Shown: piece by piece, positions 37,021 through 45,988 of the stretch
Layout: each line of letters begins with the position of its first letter
Numbering within the stretch: position 1 is the stretch's first letter
Assembly: GCA_044507625.1 (NCBI GenBank)
Contig: JBIQJE010000018.1
Location: forward strand, 5,414 to 69,413
Source of the DNA: Hyphomicrobium_A sp044507625
GTDB lineage: Bacteria > Pseudomonadota > Alphaproteobacteria > Rhizobiales > Hyphomicrobiaceae
Reading direction: 5' to 3'
Length of the DNA stretch: 64,000 nt
Notes under the pieces: generated by a model
What the model was told of the DNA's origin: nothing
Database searches by the model: none
The model's input: only the letters and a program-made list of their open reading frames with translations
Made by a program: the position numbers and the translations under genes

Positions 37021-37965
37021 TCAGTCAACGTTCGGACGCGGGAGGCGGCGGTATTCGGCCGGATTGATGTTGAACTGCTGGCGGAAAGCCCGGGCGAACT
37101 GGCTCGGATTGGTATAGCCCACCTCGAGCGCAATCTCCGCGATGCTGAGAGTGCTGCGCGAGAGCAGATCCTGGGCCGCCTCCAGCCTCCGGCTGCGCGA
37201 GAAACGGGCAATGCCGTCGCCGTAGCAGCACTTGAAGCAGCGCTTCAGATCGCATGCGTTCATTCCAACGATCGCGCTGAGTTCCGAGATCGTCGGCGGA
37301 TCGTCGAGGCGCTGGCTGAGGATGTCGGCCGCTTGCTTCAGCTTCGATAGCGCTTTCGGTGGTACCGATGAATCGCCCGCTTCCGATATCTGCGGGCCGG
37401 TGTGTTTGGCATAGGTCCACGCGAGCAGCGCCAGCACCAGCTGTTCGGCGGCGAGGATGGCGGCGTCGTCCTCGATGCGCAGATCGAGCAAGGCCCGCGC
37501 GTAGGAGAGACTGCGCGTATCGAGTGCGATTTCCCCGTCACCCGGCGGCGCATCTCCGGCGCCCCCCATGAGAAAGCGCGAGACCTGGCAGGTCGCTCCG
37601 CGCGGGCATCCGATGCACCAGGCCTGGGGAAAGTAAACCAGGACCGCCAGGCACGCAGATGCGCCAACGTCGATCCACCGCTGAGGCGCACCTGCAGGCT
37701 GGCGCAGGATATGCAGCGCGTGGGGTTTACAGATGAAACGGCTTCGATCCTCCTCGTCGCTGCCGATGATGGGCTTGCCGGAAACGCTGACGACAAAGTG
37801 CGTGCCGCCGCCGGCGATCATCACGCGCTGCACGTCTCCGGGCCGCACCGCGCTTATCTCAAGCCCGCCTCGCAATGACATCGAAACCAGCGGTTCAGCA
37901 TGCTGCGCCGGCGACGGGTGAATGTAGCTGGCCTCATCTGCGAGGCATTCCGTGCTCGCACTCAT
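37021..37965 (-). CDS. AraC-family regulator, PchR-like, with extra cysteines
   Basis: 314 residues. The C-terminal AraC domain (about 210-310) carries both helix-turn-helices (TISELSAIVGMNACDLKRCF and SIAEIALEVGYTNPSQFARAFRQQFNINPAEYR). The N-terminal sensor domain is of the PchR type (siderophore receptor activators). Unusual are C117, C120 and C126 in WCIGCPRGATC, and C243, C246 and C247 in RCFKCCYG. These could bind a metal or iron-sulfur cluster or sense redox. It is likely to control the adjacent TonB receptor. Confidence 0.87.
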   Translation of the reverse strand: MSASTECLADEASYIHPSPAQHAEPLVSMSLRGGLEISAVRPGDVQRVMIAGGGTHFVVSVSGKPIIGSDEEDRSRFICKPHALHILRQPAGAPQRWIDVGASACLAVLVYFPQAWCIGCPRGATCQVSRFLMGGAGDAPPGDGEIALDTRSLSYARALLDLRIEDDAAILAAEQLVLALLAWTYAKHTGPQISEAGDSSVPPKALSKLKQAADILSQRLDDPPTISELSAIVGMNACDLKRCFKCCYGDGIARFSRSRRLEAAQDLLSRSTLSIAEIALEVGYTNPSQFARAFRQQFNINPAEYRRLPRPNVD

Positions 37966-38000
37966 TGCTGGCCCTATCGTGCTCAGTCCGCCCTATTGTG

Positions 38001-38013
38001 TACTCTACGAGTA
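38001..38013. promoter_or_regulatory. Dyad upstream of the AraC-type regulator
   Basis: TACTC-TAC-GAGTA is a perfect 5-3-5 inverted repeat 36 bp before the regulator's ATG. It may be an operator for autoregulation. No binding protein can be assigned. Confidence 0.3.
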
Positions 38014-38207
38014 ATAAAGCACAGCGCACGCAAACTGTCGCGTCTCGCCGGCAACACGCCGAATGCCATCCTTCGGCTGATCTGGATCAGCGTTCGCGAT
38101 GCGAGATCCTTGTTCGCCCGCAGTTCGCTCGCAGCCCGATCGGCCTTCGCGCGTGCGGCCGGGTGTCCGGCGGAGCGATCACATCGGCGAGATGTCACGG
38201 AGAGGAA

Positions 38208-38221
38208 TTGACTTTCGTTAT
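38208..38221. promoter_or_regulatory. Crp/Fnr-type box, LpxQ-like promoter
   Basis: TTGACTTTCGTTAT. Its reverse complement, ATAACGAAAGTCAA, differs in one base from the box before pqqA. It ends 57 bp before the GTG of the LpxQ-like gene. Confidence 0.55.
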
Positions 38222-38278
38222 CCGCAACGCGGCACCCCGAGCCTAGCTAGGGCATGAGGGATCATCGGGGGAGCGGCC

Positions 38279-39322
38279 GTGGAAACTTCGATAAATCGCA
38301 GCATCAAAAGCGCCGTTTATGCACGCTTCGACGGCGCACCGCGAAAGCGCGACGCGGCTCCTTTCCGTGATCCGACGGCCAAAGCGAGCCGCTGGCGAAA
38401 GGCGATGAGCGCCACCTGCGGCGTTTGCGGCATGGCTTCCGCGGTCTGCTACGCGCTCATCGCCCATCAACCCATCGGCCCGCCGATTGCGCAGCAGTCC
38501 CAGGTAACGGGAGGCGAGGATGATGGCGCAGCAAAGTCTACCCGCGCGCAGCTGTTGGAGCGCGTACGCTACCGCGGCGGCGAGTATCTTTTCGCGGCCT
38601 ACGGCGGCAGCCCCTATACCCTCGCCAGCGACTTGCACATCAAGCACGGTGGCGCCGGTATGACGGTTCACGGCGTGGACTGGCAGGGTAAGGCGTTCGA
38701 CGATCCCATCTATTATGGCATCCGCATTGCGCGGTGGCTTCCCGGCCGTGCCGACGGCGTCATGCTGGATTTCATGCACTCGAAAGCCTATGCGCCGCTC
38801 GATCAGCGGGTGAAGCTTTCCGGCGAGCTGAACGGAGAGAAGCTGCCGCCGGAGGCGGCGGTCGGTGACATCTTCCACAAGCTCGAGTTCACCCACGGCC
38901 ACAACTTGCTCACCTTGAATTGGCTGCGCCGCCTGCCGTCTCTCGGCGTCACCTTCAGTCCCTATGTGGGCGGTGGCCTGGGCATGGCACTGCCGCACAC
39001 GGAAGTACAGATGAAGGGCCTGCAGGGCCGCACCTATGCCTATCAATATGCCGGGCCCGCCGTGCAGCTGGTGGTCGGATTGGAAATCCGCGTCCCGCGA
39101 TTGTCCTATTTCGTGGAATACAAGTTCACCTCCGCGGACTATCGCGTGCCGCTGCAGAATTTCGACGGAAGCGCGCTGCCGCTAGACCTGTGGGCGCAGT
39201 TTACCGCTTGGCTAAAGGGCGAGGCGCCGGTGCGGGGATGGGCATCGACGCGATTGACGAGCCATCAGGTGATCGCCGGGATGGGTGTGCGCACGGTGCC
39301 CCAGGGCGCGGCAATGCCCTGA
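38279..39322 (+). CDS. LpxQ-like outer-membrane protein (lipid A oxidase family)
   Basis: 347 residues from GTG 38279 with GGGGGAG upstream. One hydrophobic segment (about 40-58) serves as signal or anchor. The body has the conserved pattern of rhizobial lipid A oxidase-type barrels: YLFAAYGGSPYT, GKAFDDPIYYGIRIARW, VMLDFMHSKAY, LEFTHGHNLLTLN, PYVGGGLGMALPH and the HQVIAGMGVR end. LpxQ oxidises the proximal glucosamine of lipid A in Rhizobium using O2. It is convergent with the acyl-chain operon, whose last KS gene ends 9 bp away. The family call is by pattern; enzymatic activity is not assured, and an O2-using enzyme would be odd under low oxygen. Confidence 0.6.
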   Translation: METSINRSIKSAVYARFDGAPRKRDAAPFRDPTAKASRWRKAMSATCGVCGMASAVCYALIAHQPIGPPIAQQSQVTGGEDDGAAKSTRAQLLERVRYRGGEYLFAAYGGSPYTLASDLHIKHGGAGMTVHGVDWQGKAFDDPIYYGIRIARWLPGRADGVMLDFMHSKAYAPLDQRVKLSGELNGEKLPPEAAVGDIFHKLEFTHGHNLLTLNWLRRLPSLGVTFSPYVGGGLGMALPHTEVQMKGLQGRTYAYQYAGPAVQLVVGLEIRVPRLSYFVEYKFTSADYRVPLQNFDGSALPLDLWAQFTAWLKGEAPVRGWASTRLTSHQVIAGMGVRTVPQGAAMP

Positions 39323-39330
39323 GGATGCCG

Positions 39331-40608
39331 CTAGGGCGCGCCAAGCACCAGCGCCGCGTTCTGCCCGCCGAAGCCGAACGAGTTCGATAGCACCGTATCG
39401 ACGCGCGCGGGCCGCGCGGTGTTCGGCACGACGTCCAGCGGGATTTCTGGATCGGCGACATCGTAGTTGATCGTGGGCGGCAACATTCCGTTGCGGATGG
39501 TCAGCAGCGAGATCACCGCCTCGATCGCACCCGCGGCCGATAGCGTGTGTCCGATCATAGACTTGCTGGAGCTGACCGGCGTTACCGCGAGATGGTCGCC
39601 GAGCACCTGCTTGAGCGCCAGATACTCCATCTTGTCGTTTTCCGGCGTGCTGGTGCCGTGCGCATTGACGTAATCGATCTGCGTAGCCGGGATGCAAGCA
39701 TCGCCGATGGCGTTCGCGATCGCGCCGACGATGGCTGAAGCATCCGGCTTCGAGCGCGTGCGGTGATAGTTGTCGGCCCGCTCGCCACAGCCGCGGACGA
39801 AGCCGAGCACCCGCGCGCCCCGTGTCTTCGCCGCCGCGTAGGATTCGAGCACAAGGGCGGCCGCGCCTTCGCCCATGACGAATCCATCGCGGTCCTTGGA
39901 AAATGGCCGGGAGGCATGCTCCGGTTGATCGTTTCGCGTCGAAAGCGCTGAGAGTAGCGAGAACCGGATGAGCGCTTCAATCTGAACCGACGCGTCGGTG
40001 CCGACGCAGAGCGCGGCGTCGGCTTCCCCGCGGCGGATCGCTTCAACGCCGAGCTGGATCGCGGTGGCGCCGGATGCGCACGCAGTCGAAACGGAGACAG
40101 GAATACCACGCGTTCCAAATTGCTGTGCGAGATGCTCTCCGACGCTCGCGAATTGGAAAAGCGAGCTCATCTCGTCCCAGTCACCGTTCCGGGCGGCTTC
40201 GACAAGACGCCGATAGCCGGTCAGCCCCGAGTGGCGCCCCGCATTGTAAAGAGCCTTCCGTTGCGGCCATTCGAGCTCGGCGGGTGGAGTGGCGAGGAAC
40301 AACGGCCCTGGAAAGCGGCCATGGACGCCGATCATGGCTTCGCCGATCGCCTCGTCTGCGGCATGCTTTGCCAGCTCGATTGTGAGCGCCGGGGCAGGCG
40401 AGGCCCCATCGGAGAGAAAGTCGACCGTCGCAGCAAAGCCTGTGCGCAGCCCATCCGTCGGAAATCGCCCGATACGCGTTATGCCCGATTGTCCCGCGGT
40501 GAGCGCTGCCCAGTTCTCCGTCTTGTCGCGGCCGAGCGACGTCACAATTCCCGCCCCGGTGATCGCGACGAGCGGGCGCCCCATTGCATCTCGATGATCG
40601 TTCGTCAT
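39331..40608 (-). CDS. Beta-ketoacyl-ACP synthase, active type (FabF1XL-like), copy 2
   Basis: About 425 residues. The start ATG at 40608 has GAGGA 6 bp upstream; an in-frame codon at 40629 is less likely. The catalytic triad is intact: Cys in VSTACASGAT, His in NAHGTSTPEND, His in KSMIGHTLSAAG. Clear similarity to the KS at 42919-44247 suggests duplication. It is the last gene of the acpXL operon and probably pairs with the Cys-less KS just upstream. Role: condensation steps in making a very long acyl chain on AcpXL. Confidence 0.88.
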   Translation of the reverse strand: MTNDHRDAMGRPLVAITGAGIVTSLGRDKTENWAALTAGQSGITRIGRFPTDGLRTGFAATVDFLSDGASPAPALTIELAKHAADEAIGEAMIGVHGRFPGPLFLATPPAELEWPQRKALYNAGRHSGLTGYRRLVEAARNGDWDEMSSLFQFASVGEHLAQQFGTRGIPVSVSTACASGATAIQLGVEAIRRGEADAALCVGTDASVQIEALIRFSLLSALSTRNDQPEHASRPFSKDRDGFVMGEGAAALVLESYAAAKTRGARVLGFVRGCGERADNYHRTRSKPDASAIVGAIANAIGDACIPATQIDYVNAHGTSTPENDKMEYLALKQVLGDHLAVTPVSSSKSMIGHTLSAAGAIEAVISLLTIRNGMLPPTINYDVADPEIPLDVVPNTARPARVDTVLSNSFGFGGQNAALVLGAP

Positions 40609-40615
40609 GGGTTCC

Positions 40616-41821
40616 TCATGCGGCTCCAACCAGCGCCAGGCCTTCGCCGCGCCAGTGACCGACGCAGGTCACGAGGGCGTGCGCGGTCGAGCCTGAAAAT
40701 GGCCGCTCGATTTCGGCATTGCCCGTCTCCTTCGGCGTGAGACTATGGCGGCAGGCGAGGGCAGCGAGCGCTAGTCCGGTGGGAAATTGCGCTTCCACGC
40801 CGTGTCCTAAGGTGCTGCCGAAGGCGCGCACGATCGGTTCTGCACCTTGAGACGGCAGAGAGTCTATGAAGGCGATTTCCTCGTCCGTCACCGGAGCCGC
40901 GCCGCTCGCCCCGCTGAGCACCGTGAGCGGTCCTATGGGTTTGCTGCGCAAGGCGCCATAGAGTTCTGCCAGCGCGCGCTGCGTGGCGCCGTCAGCGCGA
41001 TCGCATCGGGCGGTGGCGACATCCGCGATCCGCGCATAAGGTTGCACGCCGCGTGCCTCCGCATGGGCGCGCGCTTCGAGCACGAGAAAGGCGCCCATGC
41101 CCCCCGGAATAAAGCCGCCGCCGCCCTGTGCGCGATCCCAGACGGGCGCGTAGTGGCCCATCCATAGGTTATGGCCGAGCTCATATCCCAGCAGCAGATC
41201 TTCGCGCTCGGCGTTGAGTGCGCCGCCGACAATGGCGATGTCGATCTGGCCGGCCGCGATCCTGCGGAATGCGTTCTCGACCGCCGCCAGGCCGGCACTT
41301 TCTTCGCCCATGAAGGTCCGCGACGAAGCGGTGACCCCATGCACGATGGAAATATTGCCGGCCAGCATGTTGGAGAGCTGGGCGAGAAAGAGTGTCGGGC
41401 GGAGCGCACTCGGCAGCACCTGCTTGGCGAGCGCGGTGCTGTCATCGGTCTGGCTGAGCTTGTCGAGGACATCGCAGTCGACGCCGATATCCCGTTCGCC
41501 GCTGCCCGCCGCAACGATGAGATGCGTGCGCTGAAGCACCTCCGCATCTCCCGCGATGCCGGCATCCGTCAGAGCAAGCCCAGCGGCGTAGACCCCGATG
41601 CGCTGCCATGCCTCCATCTGCTTGAGGTCGCTCTTCTTCGGGATCTGCCCGGCAAAGTCGAGCGCTAGGAGCGGATGCACGCAGTATGGGGCGAAACGCA
41701 ACTCATCGACCGTATAGCCGCCACCATTGCTCAAATGCGCAACGTGCTCCGCGGTGTCCCTGCCGATCGAGCTCACGAGGCCGACGCCGGTGATCAGTAT
41801 GTCCCGTCCATCATCACCCAT
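40616..41821 (-). CDS. Cys-less ketosynthase-like partner (FabF2XL / chain-length-factor type), copy 2
   Basis: About 401 residues from ATG 41821, with GAAGGA upstream (ATG 41830 is possible). Thiolase fold overall (ILITGVGLVSSIG, FLVLEARAHAEARG). At the nucleophile position it reads VHGVTASSRTF, with Thr where the active KS has Cys, and the NAHGTST histidine is missing. It is therefore probably a non-catalytic subunit, like FabF2 of rhizobial VLCFA operons or chain-length factors of type II polyketide synthases. Its stop is 7 bp before the KS start. Confidence 0.82.
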   Translation of the reverse strand: MGDDGRDILITGVGLVSSIGRDTAEHVAHLSNGGGYTVDELRFAPYCVHPLLALDFAGQIPKKSDLKQMEAWQRIGVYAAGLALTDAGIAGDAEVLQRTHLIVAAGSGERDIGVDCDVLDKLSQTDDSTALAKQVLPSALRPTLFLAQLSNMLAGNISIVHGVTASSRTFMGEESAGLAAVENAFRRIAAGQIDIAIVGGALNAEREDLLLGYELGHNLWMGHYAPVWDRAQGGGGFIPGGMGAFLVLEARAHAEARGVQPYARIADVATARCDRADGATQRALAELYGALRSKPIGPLTVLSGASGAAPVTDEEIAFIDSLPSQGAEPIVRAFGSTLGHGVEAQFPTGLALAALACRHSLTPKETGNAEIERPFSGSTAHALVTCVGHWRGEGLALVGAA

Positions 41822-41836
41822 GTCGGGCATCCTTCG

Positions 41837-42922
41837 TCAGAGCGTTATGATGATCTTGCCGAACACATCGCGCCGCTCCAGACGTTCCAATCCGGTTTCA
41901 ATGCTTTCAAGGGGAAGGACGGTGTCGATGACCGGAGCAGCATGGCCATCGGCCAGCCTCTGCATCACAGTGCGCATATTCTCGATGCGGCAGCCGAAAC
42001 TGCCGATGAGGCGCAGCTGCTGCTGAAACAGCATGTAGAGGTTCGTCTTTGCGGCGACGCCGGTCGTTGAGCCGCAGGTGACGAGGCGTCCGCCTCGCTT
42101 CAGGGACAGCAGGCTGTCCTCCCATGTCGCCGGTCCCACGTGCTCGAAGACGACATCGACGCCCTGGCCGCCGGTCAGTTTGCGGACGCGCCGCCCGAAG
42201 CGCTCATCGTTGTAGTTGATGACGTGGTCGGCACCGAGCTTCGCCGCCATTGCCGCCTTGCGCTCGCTTCCGACCGTGGTGATCACCTGCGCGCCCGCCG
42301 CCTTGGCGAGCTGGATTGCAGCGCTGCCGATGCCGCTGCCGCCGGCGTGGACAAGGACGGTTTCCCCGCTTTGGAGCTTCGCGTTGTCGAACAGCATATG
42401 TTCGACAGTGCCGAACGTGATCGGCGCGAAGGCGGCCAGCGTCGCACCGAGACCCGCTGGCGCCCTTACCGCGAGCCGGGCTGGAATGTTCACGCGCTCA
42501 CGCAGGAAGCCATCGATGTGAAACCCATACATGGCGGAAAGATCGGTGCAGAAGTTGTCACGTCCTTCGCGGCAGGGGGCGCAGCTCCCGCACGTCCGCG
42601 CGCCGTAAAGCGATACGACATCGCCGATGGCAAGGTGATCGATGCTTGCGCCGACGGCGACAACCTCGCCGGCGGCCTCTGCGCCGAGGGTGATGGGAAG
42701 CACGCGCTTGGCAAATGCCATGCCGCGCCAGCTCCAGACGTCGATATGATTGAGCGCAACCGCGCGTATCCGGACTTGAACCTCATCCGGATAGGGGGCG
42801 GCTGGAGCATCGACCTCGGCGATCTCCACGCAGCGCTCGCGGACCAGTTGCGCCGCCTGCATGCGTCCATCGTCCGGCTTCCGTGTCGGTGGCCGCGCTG
42901 CGAGTTGTGCTTGATCTGTCAT
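41837..42922 (-). CDS. Zinc-type alcohol dehydrogenase (Adh2XL-like, probable enoyl reductase)
   Basis: 361 residues, medium-chain dehydrogenase fold. Structural zinc loop GARTCGSCAPCREGRDNFC; NAD(P) motif VLVHAGGSGIGSAAIQLA; QQQLRLIGSFGC. The start overlaps the preceding KS stop (ATGA). The Rhizobium VLCFA operon holds a dehydrogenase at the same place (adh2XL), taken to reduce enoyl intermediates on AcpXL. Cytoplasmic. The pairing with duplicated KS genes on both sides is unusual. Confidence 0.83.
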   Translation of the reverse strand: MTDQAQLAARPPTRKPDDGRMQAAQLVRERCVEIAEVDAPAAPYPDEVQVRIRAVALNHIDVWSWRGMAFAKRVLPITLGAEAAGEVVAVGASIDHLAIGDVVSLYGARTCGSCAPCREGRDNFCTDLSAMYGFHIDGFLRERVNIPARLAVRAPAGLGATLAAFAPITFGTVEHMLFDNAKLQSGETVLVHAGGSGIGSAAIQLAKAAGAQVITTVGSERKAAMAAKLGADHVINYNDERFGRRVRKLTGGQGVDVVFEHVGPATWEDSLLSLKRGGRLVTCGSTTGVAAKTNLYMLFQQQLRLIGSFGCRIENMRTVMQRLADGHAAPVIDTVLPLESIETGLERLERRDVFGKIIITL

Positions 42923-44247
42923 TGGAGGTCCCGGGAAAAGACGACACACACGTTTTGACCGCCAAAGCCGAATGAGTTCGACAGCGCGACACGCACGTCC
43001 GCCGTACGGCTCACGTTGGGAACGACGTCGATAGCTAAGGCGGGATCGGGATCGTCGTAGTTGATGGTTGGCGGAATGACGCCGGTCTGGAGCGTCTGCA
43101 GAGTGAAAACCGCTTCGACGGAGCCGGCCGCGATCAAGGTGTGGCCGACCATGGACTTGTTGGAGCTGATCGGAACGTGCGGCAAGCGGTTGCCGAATAT
43201 CGCCGCCAGGGAGAAGCACTCCATCTTGTCGTTCTCGGGCGTGCTCGTGCCGTGCGCGTTGACGTAGTCGATCTCATCCGGCTCCGTGCCCGCGTCGGCG
43301 AGCGTCCTGCGCAAAGCGCCGATCATGGCGCGCCCGTCGGGGCGGGAACGGGTGCGGTGATAAGCGTCGGCCTTTTCTCCGCAGCCGCGCACGATAGCGA
43401 GGACTGTTGCTCCGCGCGCCATGGCCGCAGCATAGCTTTCCAGCACAAGCGCACCGGCGCCTTCCGCCATCACGAAGCCGTCGCGGGATTTGGAGAACGG
43501 ACGCGAAGCCTTCTGCGGCGGACCGTTGCGCGTTGAAAGGGCCGAGAGAAGCGAGAACCGTACGAGGCCCTCCGGATGCACCGTCGCGTCGGTGCCTATG
43601 CAGAGCGCGGCGTCCGCCTTGCCGTAGCGTATGGCTTCGACGCCGAGCTGGATCGTGGTGGCACCCGAAGCGCAGGCCGTGCATATCGTGAGCGGCTCGC
43701 CGCGCGTGCCGAACCGCTCCATGAGCCTGTCGGCGATGGCGGCAAAGCGGATATGGTGTGCGAGGGCACCGAACTGGCCTTCGCGCGCCGCTGCCAGGAG
43801 CCGCGCATAGCCGCTGAGTTCCGGGTCGCCGGCGTTGTGGATCTCCCGGAGCTGCGGCCATTCGAGTTCGGATGGCGGTGTTGCGATGATGAGCGGGCCG
43901 GGGAAGCTCTTGCAGCTGCCAATCTGCGCCTGGTCGATAGCCTCGGCGGCCGCGACCTCTGCCATCGTCGAGGCAAACTCGAAGGCCGAGTAGGGCGCAA
44001 CGCCGAGATCGTCGACCGTCCCCGCAATCGTCGTCTTGAGCCCGTCGGTTGGAAAGCGCGTGATGGGCCGGATCCCGGATTGGCCCGCAATGAGCTGTTC
44101 CCAGTTCAGTCTTTTGCCCGCGCCGAGCGAGGTGACGACACCAGTGCCGGTGACGGCGACAAGCGGGCGGCCTTTGCTGTCCACATAGGAGCGGTTCACG
44201 GCCCGGTTCTCACTCTGCACGCGTGATGAGGCCCGCGCCTTCTCCAC
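42919..44247 (-). CDS. Beta-ketoacyl-ACP synthase, active type (FabF1XL-like), copy 1
   Basis: 442 residues from a GTG at 44247 (GGGAG 5 bp upstream); GTG 44199 is an alternative. Catalytic residues are intact: Cys in ICTACASGAT, NAHGTSTPEND, KSMVGHTLIAAG. It overlaps the upstream Cys-less KS gene by up to 38 bp and the downstream dehydrogenase by 4 bp. Likely role: elongating condensation on AcpXL together with its Cys-less partner. Confidence 0.88.
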   Translation of the reverse strand: MEKARASSRVQSENRAVNRSYVDSKGRPLVAVTGTGVVTSLGAGKRLNWEQLIAGQSGIRPITRFPTDGLKTTIAGTVDDLGVAPYSAFEFASTMAEVAAAEAIDQAQIGSCKSFPGPLIIATPPSELEWPQLREIHNAGDPELSGYARLLAAAREGQFGALAHHIRFAAIADRLMERFGTRGEPLTICTACASGATTIQLGVEAIRYGKADAALCIGTDATVHPEGLVRFSLLSALSTRNGPPQKASRPFSKSRDGFVMAEGAGALVLESYAAAMARGATVLAIVRGCGEKADAYHRTRSRPDGRAMIGALRRTLADAGTEPDEIDYVNAHGTSTPENDKMECFSLAAIFGNRLPHVPISSNKSMVGHTLIAAGSVEAVFTLQTLQTGVIPPTINYDDPDPALAIDVVPNVSRTADVRVALSNSFGFGGQNVCVVFSRDLQ

Positions 44248-45427
44248 GCCAGCTCCCCAGAGCCGTCACGAGGATATGGTCAGGCCGCACATCGGCGTGC
44301 TCTTCTGGTGATGCTGCGCAAAAAGGTGGGTAGAATGCACCCTTGGCGATGGCGATGGCGGCGAGTGCCACGCCCGCTAAAAAGTGCGCTTCGCGGGTAT
44401 GCCCGAGCACATTGCCGAATGCCCGAACGACGGGACGAACGCCCGAGGCGCGCAACTGCGCAATGACCTGACGCTCCTCGCTTGTCACCGGCTCGATGCC
44501 GCTCGCGCCGCTCAAGACGGGTAGCGGGCTGTCCGGCTGAACGGAGAATGCTTCTACGATGCGCGCCAAGGCCGCCGTTGCCTCGCCAGGGCGCCGGCGT
44601 GTCCGGTCGGATCGGACAGCGCCGACCCGTGCGTAAGCGTTGCGGCCGCGCGATCGCGCGTGGGATGCGGACTCGATGACGAGAAACGCGCCAATGGACC
44701 CGAGCACGGCGCCGCCGCCGTGCTCGCTCCGTTCCCAGACGGACCTATACGGGGCACCGCGATAGAGGGAGCCTTCGAGTTCGCAGGCGAGAAGCATATC
44801 CTCGCGTTCGGCGTTGAAAGCGCCACCCACGAGCACGAGATCAGCGTCGCCGTTCTCGATGCGCTCCGCCGCGTTCTCAAGCGCGGAGACGCCAGCCGTC
44901 TCCTCGCCTTTGAACGTCCGCGACGCACCGGTGGCCCCATGGACGATCGAGATGTTGGCAGCAAGAAGATTGGAAAGTTGGCCGAGGTAGAGGGTGGGCC
45001 TGAGGCCGGTCATCAACTTCTGGTTAAGTCCGGCATCCAATGCCGCGCCGTGATCGGTTGTCGCGAGAACCTGTTCGTCGAACGCGAGGTCGCGTTCGCC
45101 GTTGCCCGCGGCAATGCTGAGATCGGTGCGGTCGAGCAGTTCTTGATTTCCGGCGATCCCCGCGTCAGCGAGTGCAAGCCCGGCCGTATAGGTGCCGATC
45201 CTCTGCCAGCGTTCCATCTGCCGCTGGTCCGTGGTCCGCGGAATCTGCTGCGCAAACGCGACCGGCACGAGGGGGTGAACAGGGTAGGGAGAAAAGCGCC
45301 GCTCGTCGATTTCCGGCTTGGCGGTCAGCGGATTCGACAGGCGTTTCCAGTGGGTCTCGATGCCTTCTCCGAGCGAGCTGGCGAGCCCTATGCCGGTAAT
45401 ATAGGCGCGCTGTGCAGCACCGCTCAT
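44210..45427 (-). CDS. Cys-less ketosynthase-like partner (FabF2XL type), copy 1
   Basis: 405 residues from ATG 45427, whose first bases overlap the FabZ stop. The fold is as in the second copy. At the nucleophile position it reads VHGATGASRTF (Thr for Cys) and there is no NAHGTST. The motif LGHTREAH keeps one histidine region. Probably the structural, length-setting half of a KS heterodimer with the next gene. Confidence 0.82.
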   Translation of the reverse strand: MSGAAQRAYITGIGLASSLGEGIETHWKRLSNPLTAKPEIDERRFSPYPVHPLVPVAFAQQIPRTTDQRQMERWQRIGTYTAGLALADAGIAGNQELLDRTDLSIAAGNGERDLAFDEQVLATTDHGAALDAGLNQKLMTGLRPTLYLGQLSNLLAANISIVHGATGASRTFKGEETAGVSALENAAERIENGDADLVLVGGAFNAEREDMLLACELEGSLYRGAPYRSVWERSEHGGGAVLGSIGAFLVIESASHARSRGRNAYARVGAVRSDRTRRRPGEATAALARIVEAFSVQPDSPLPVLSGASGIEPVTSEERQVIAQLRASGVRPVVRAFGNVLGHTREAHFLAGVALAAIAIAKGAFYPPFCAASPEEHADVRPDHILVTALGSWRGEGAGLITRAE

Positions 45428-45891
45428 GCGACCCTCGAATCCAGCAGGCCGAGACGCCGCCCCTCGCTCCAGACATGCTGTTGCAATGCTTCCGATGGAA
45501 AGATGACATTGCGCATCGTGAGCTGCGCGTCGCACATCACTTCGCTGCCCCGTTCTATCGTCGCCGACATGACGGCATAGCCGGAACCATCGTGGATACG
45601 ACGAACCGAGACGCTGAGATCGGTGCTAGGGCGTACGAAGGAGCGGAAGTTGGCGGACTTCACGTTGGCGAAGAACGGCATACGTGAGAAGCCGTTCAAC
45701 GCCAGAATGAGATAGCCCGAAGCCTGCGCCATGACTTCGAGCAGCAGCACGCCGGGCATGAGGGGCTCGCCCGGAAAGTGGCCCTCGAAGACGGGGCTTT
45801 TGGCGGGAACGGCGGCCCGGGCTTTGAGTGTCGCCTGCTGGTTATCGAAATGCTCGATGGCATCGAGCATCTGAAAATATTCGAGCCGCAT
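45424..45891 (-). CDS. 3-hydroxyacyl-ACP dehydratase, FabZXL-like
   Basis: 155 residues from ATG 45891 (MRLEYFQMLDAIEHFD, as in FabZ-type starts); a longer frame to 46008 overlaps acpXL and is unlikely. Hotdog fold with EGHFPGEPLMPGVLLLEVMAQ: the catalytic His is in GHFPG and the acidic residue in LLEVMAQ. It lies second in the acpXL operon, the same place as in the rhizobial VLCFA locus. It removes water from 3-hydroxyacyl-AcpXL. Confidence 0.88.
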   Translation of the reverse strand: MRLEYFQMLDAIEHFDNQQATLKARAAVPAKSPVFEGHFPGEPLMPGVLLLEVMAQASGYLILALNGFSRMPFFANVKSANFRSFVRPSTDLSVSVRRIHDGSGYAVMSATIERGSEVMCDAQLTMRNVIFPSEALQQHVWSEGRRLGLLDSRVA

Positions 45892-45988
45892 GGTTTCGAA
45901 TGCCTCTAGAGCATTTTCCGGCGAGGTGGATAGCGGCGCGCCAGAAAACGCGACCAACCAAAAACCTGAGAGCTGATCCGCCGTTGCG

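Noticed and set aside
39331..45427. Type II polyketide antibiotic cluster
   Set aside because: AcpXL and FabZ identity, the dehydrogenase and the gene order fit the lipid A very-long-chain operon better; no aromatase/cyclase genes are seen.
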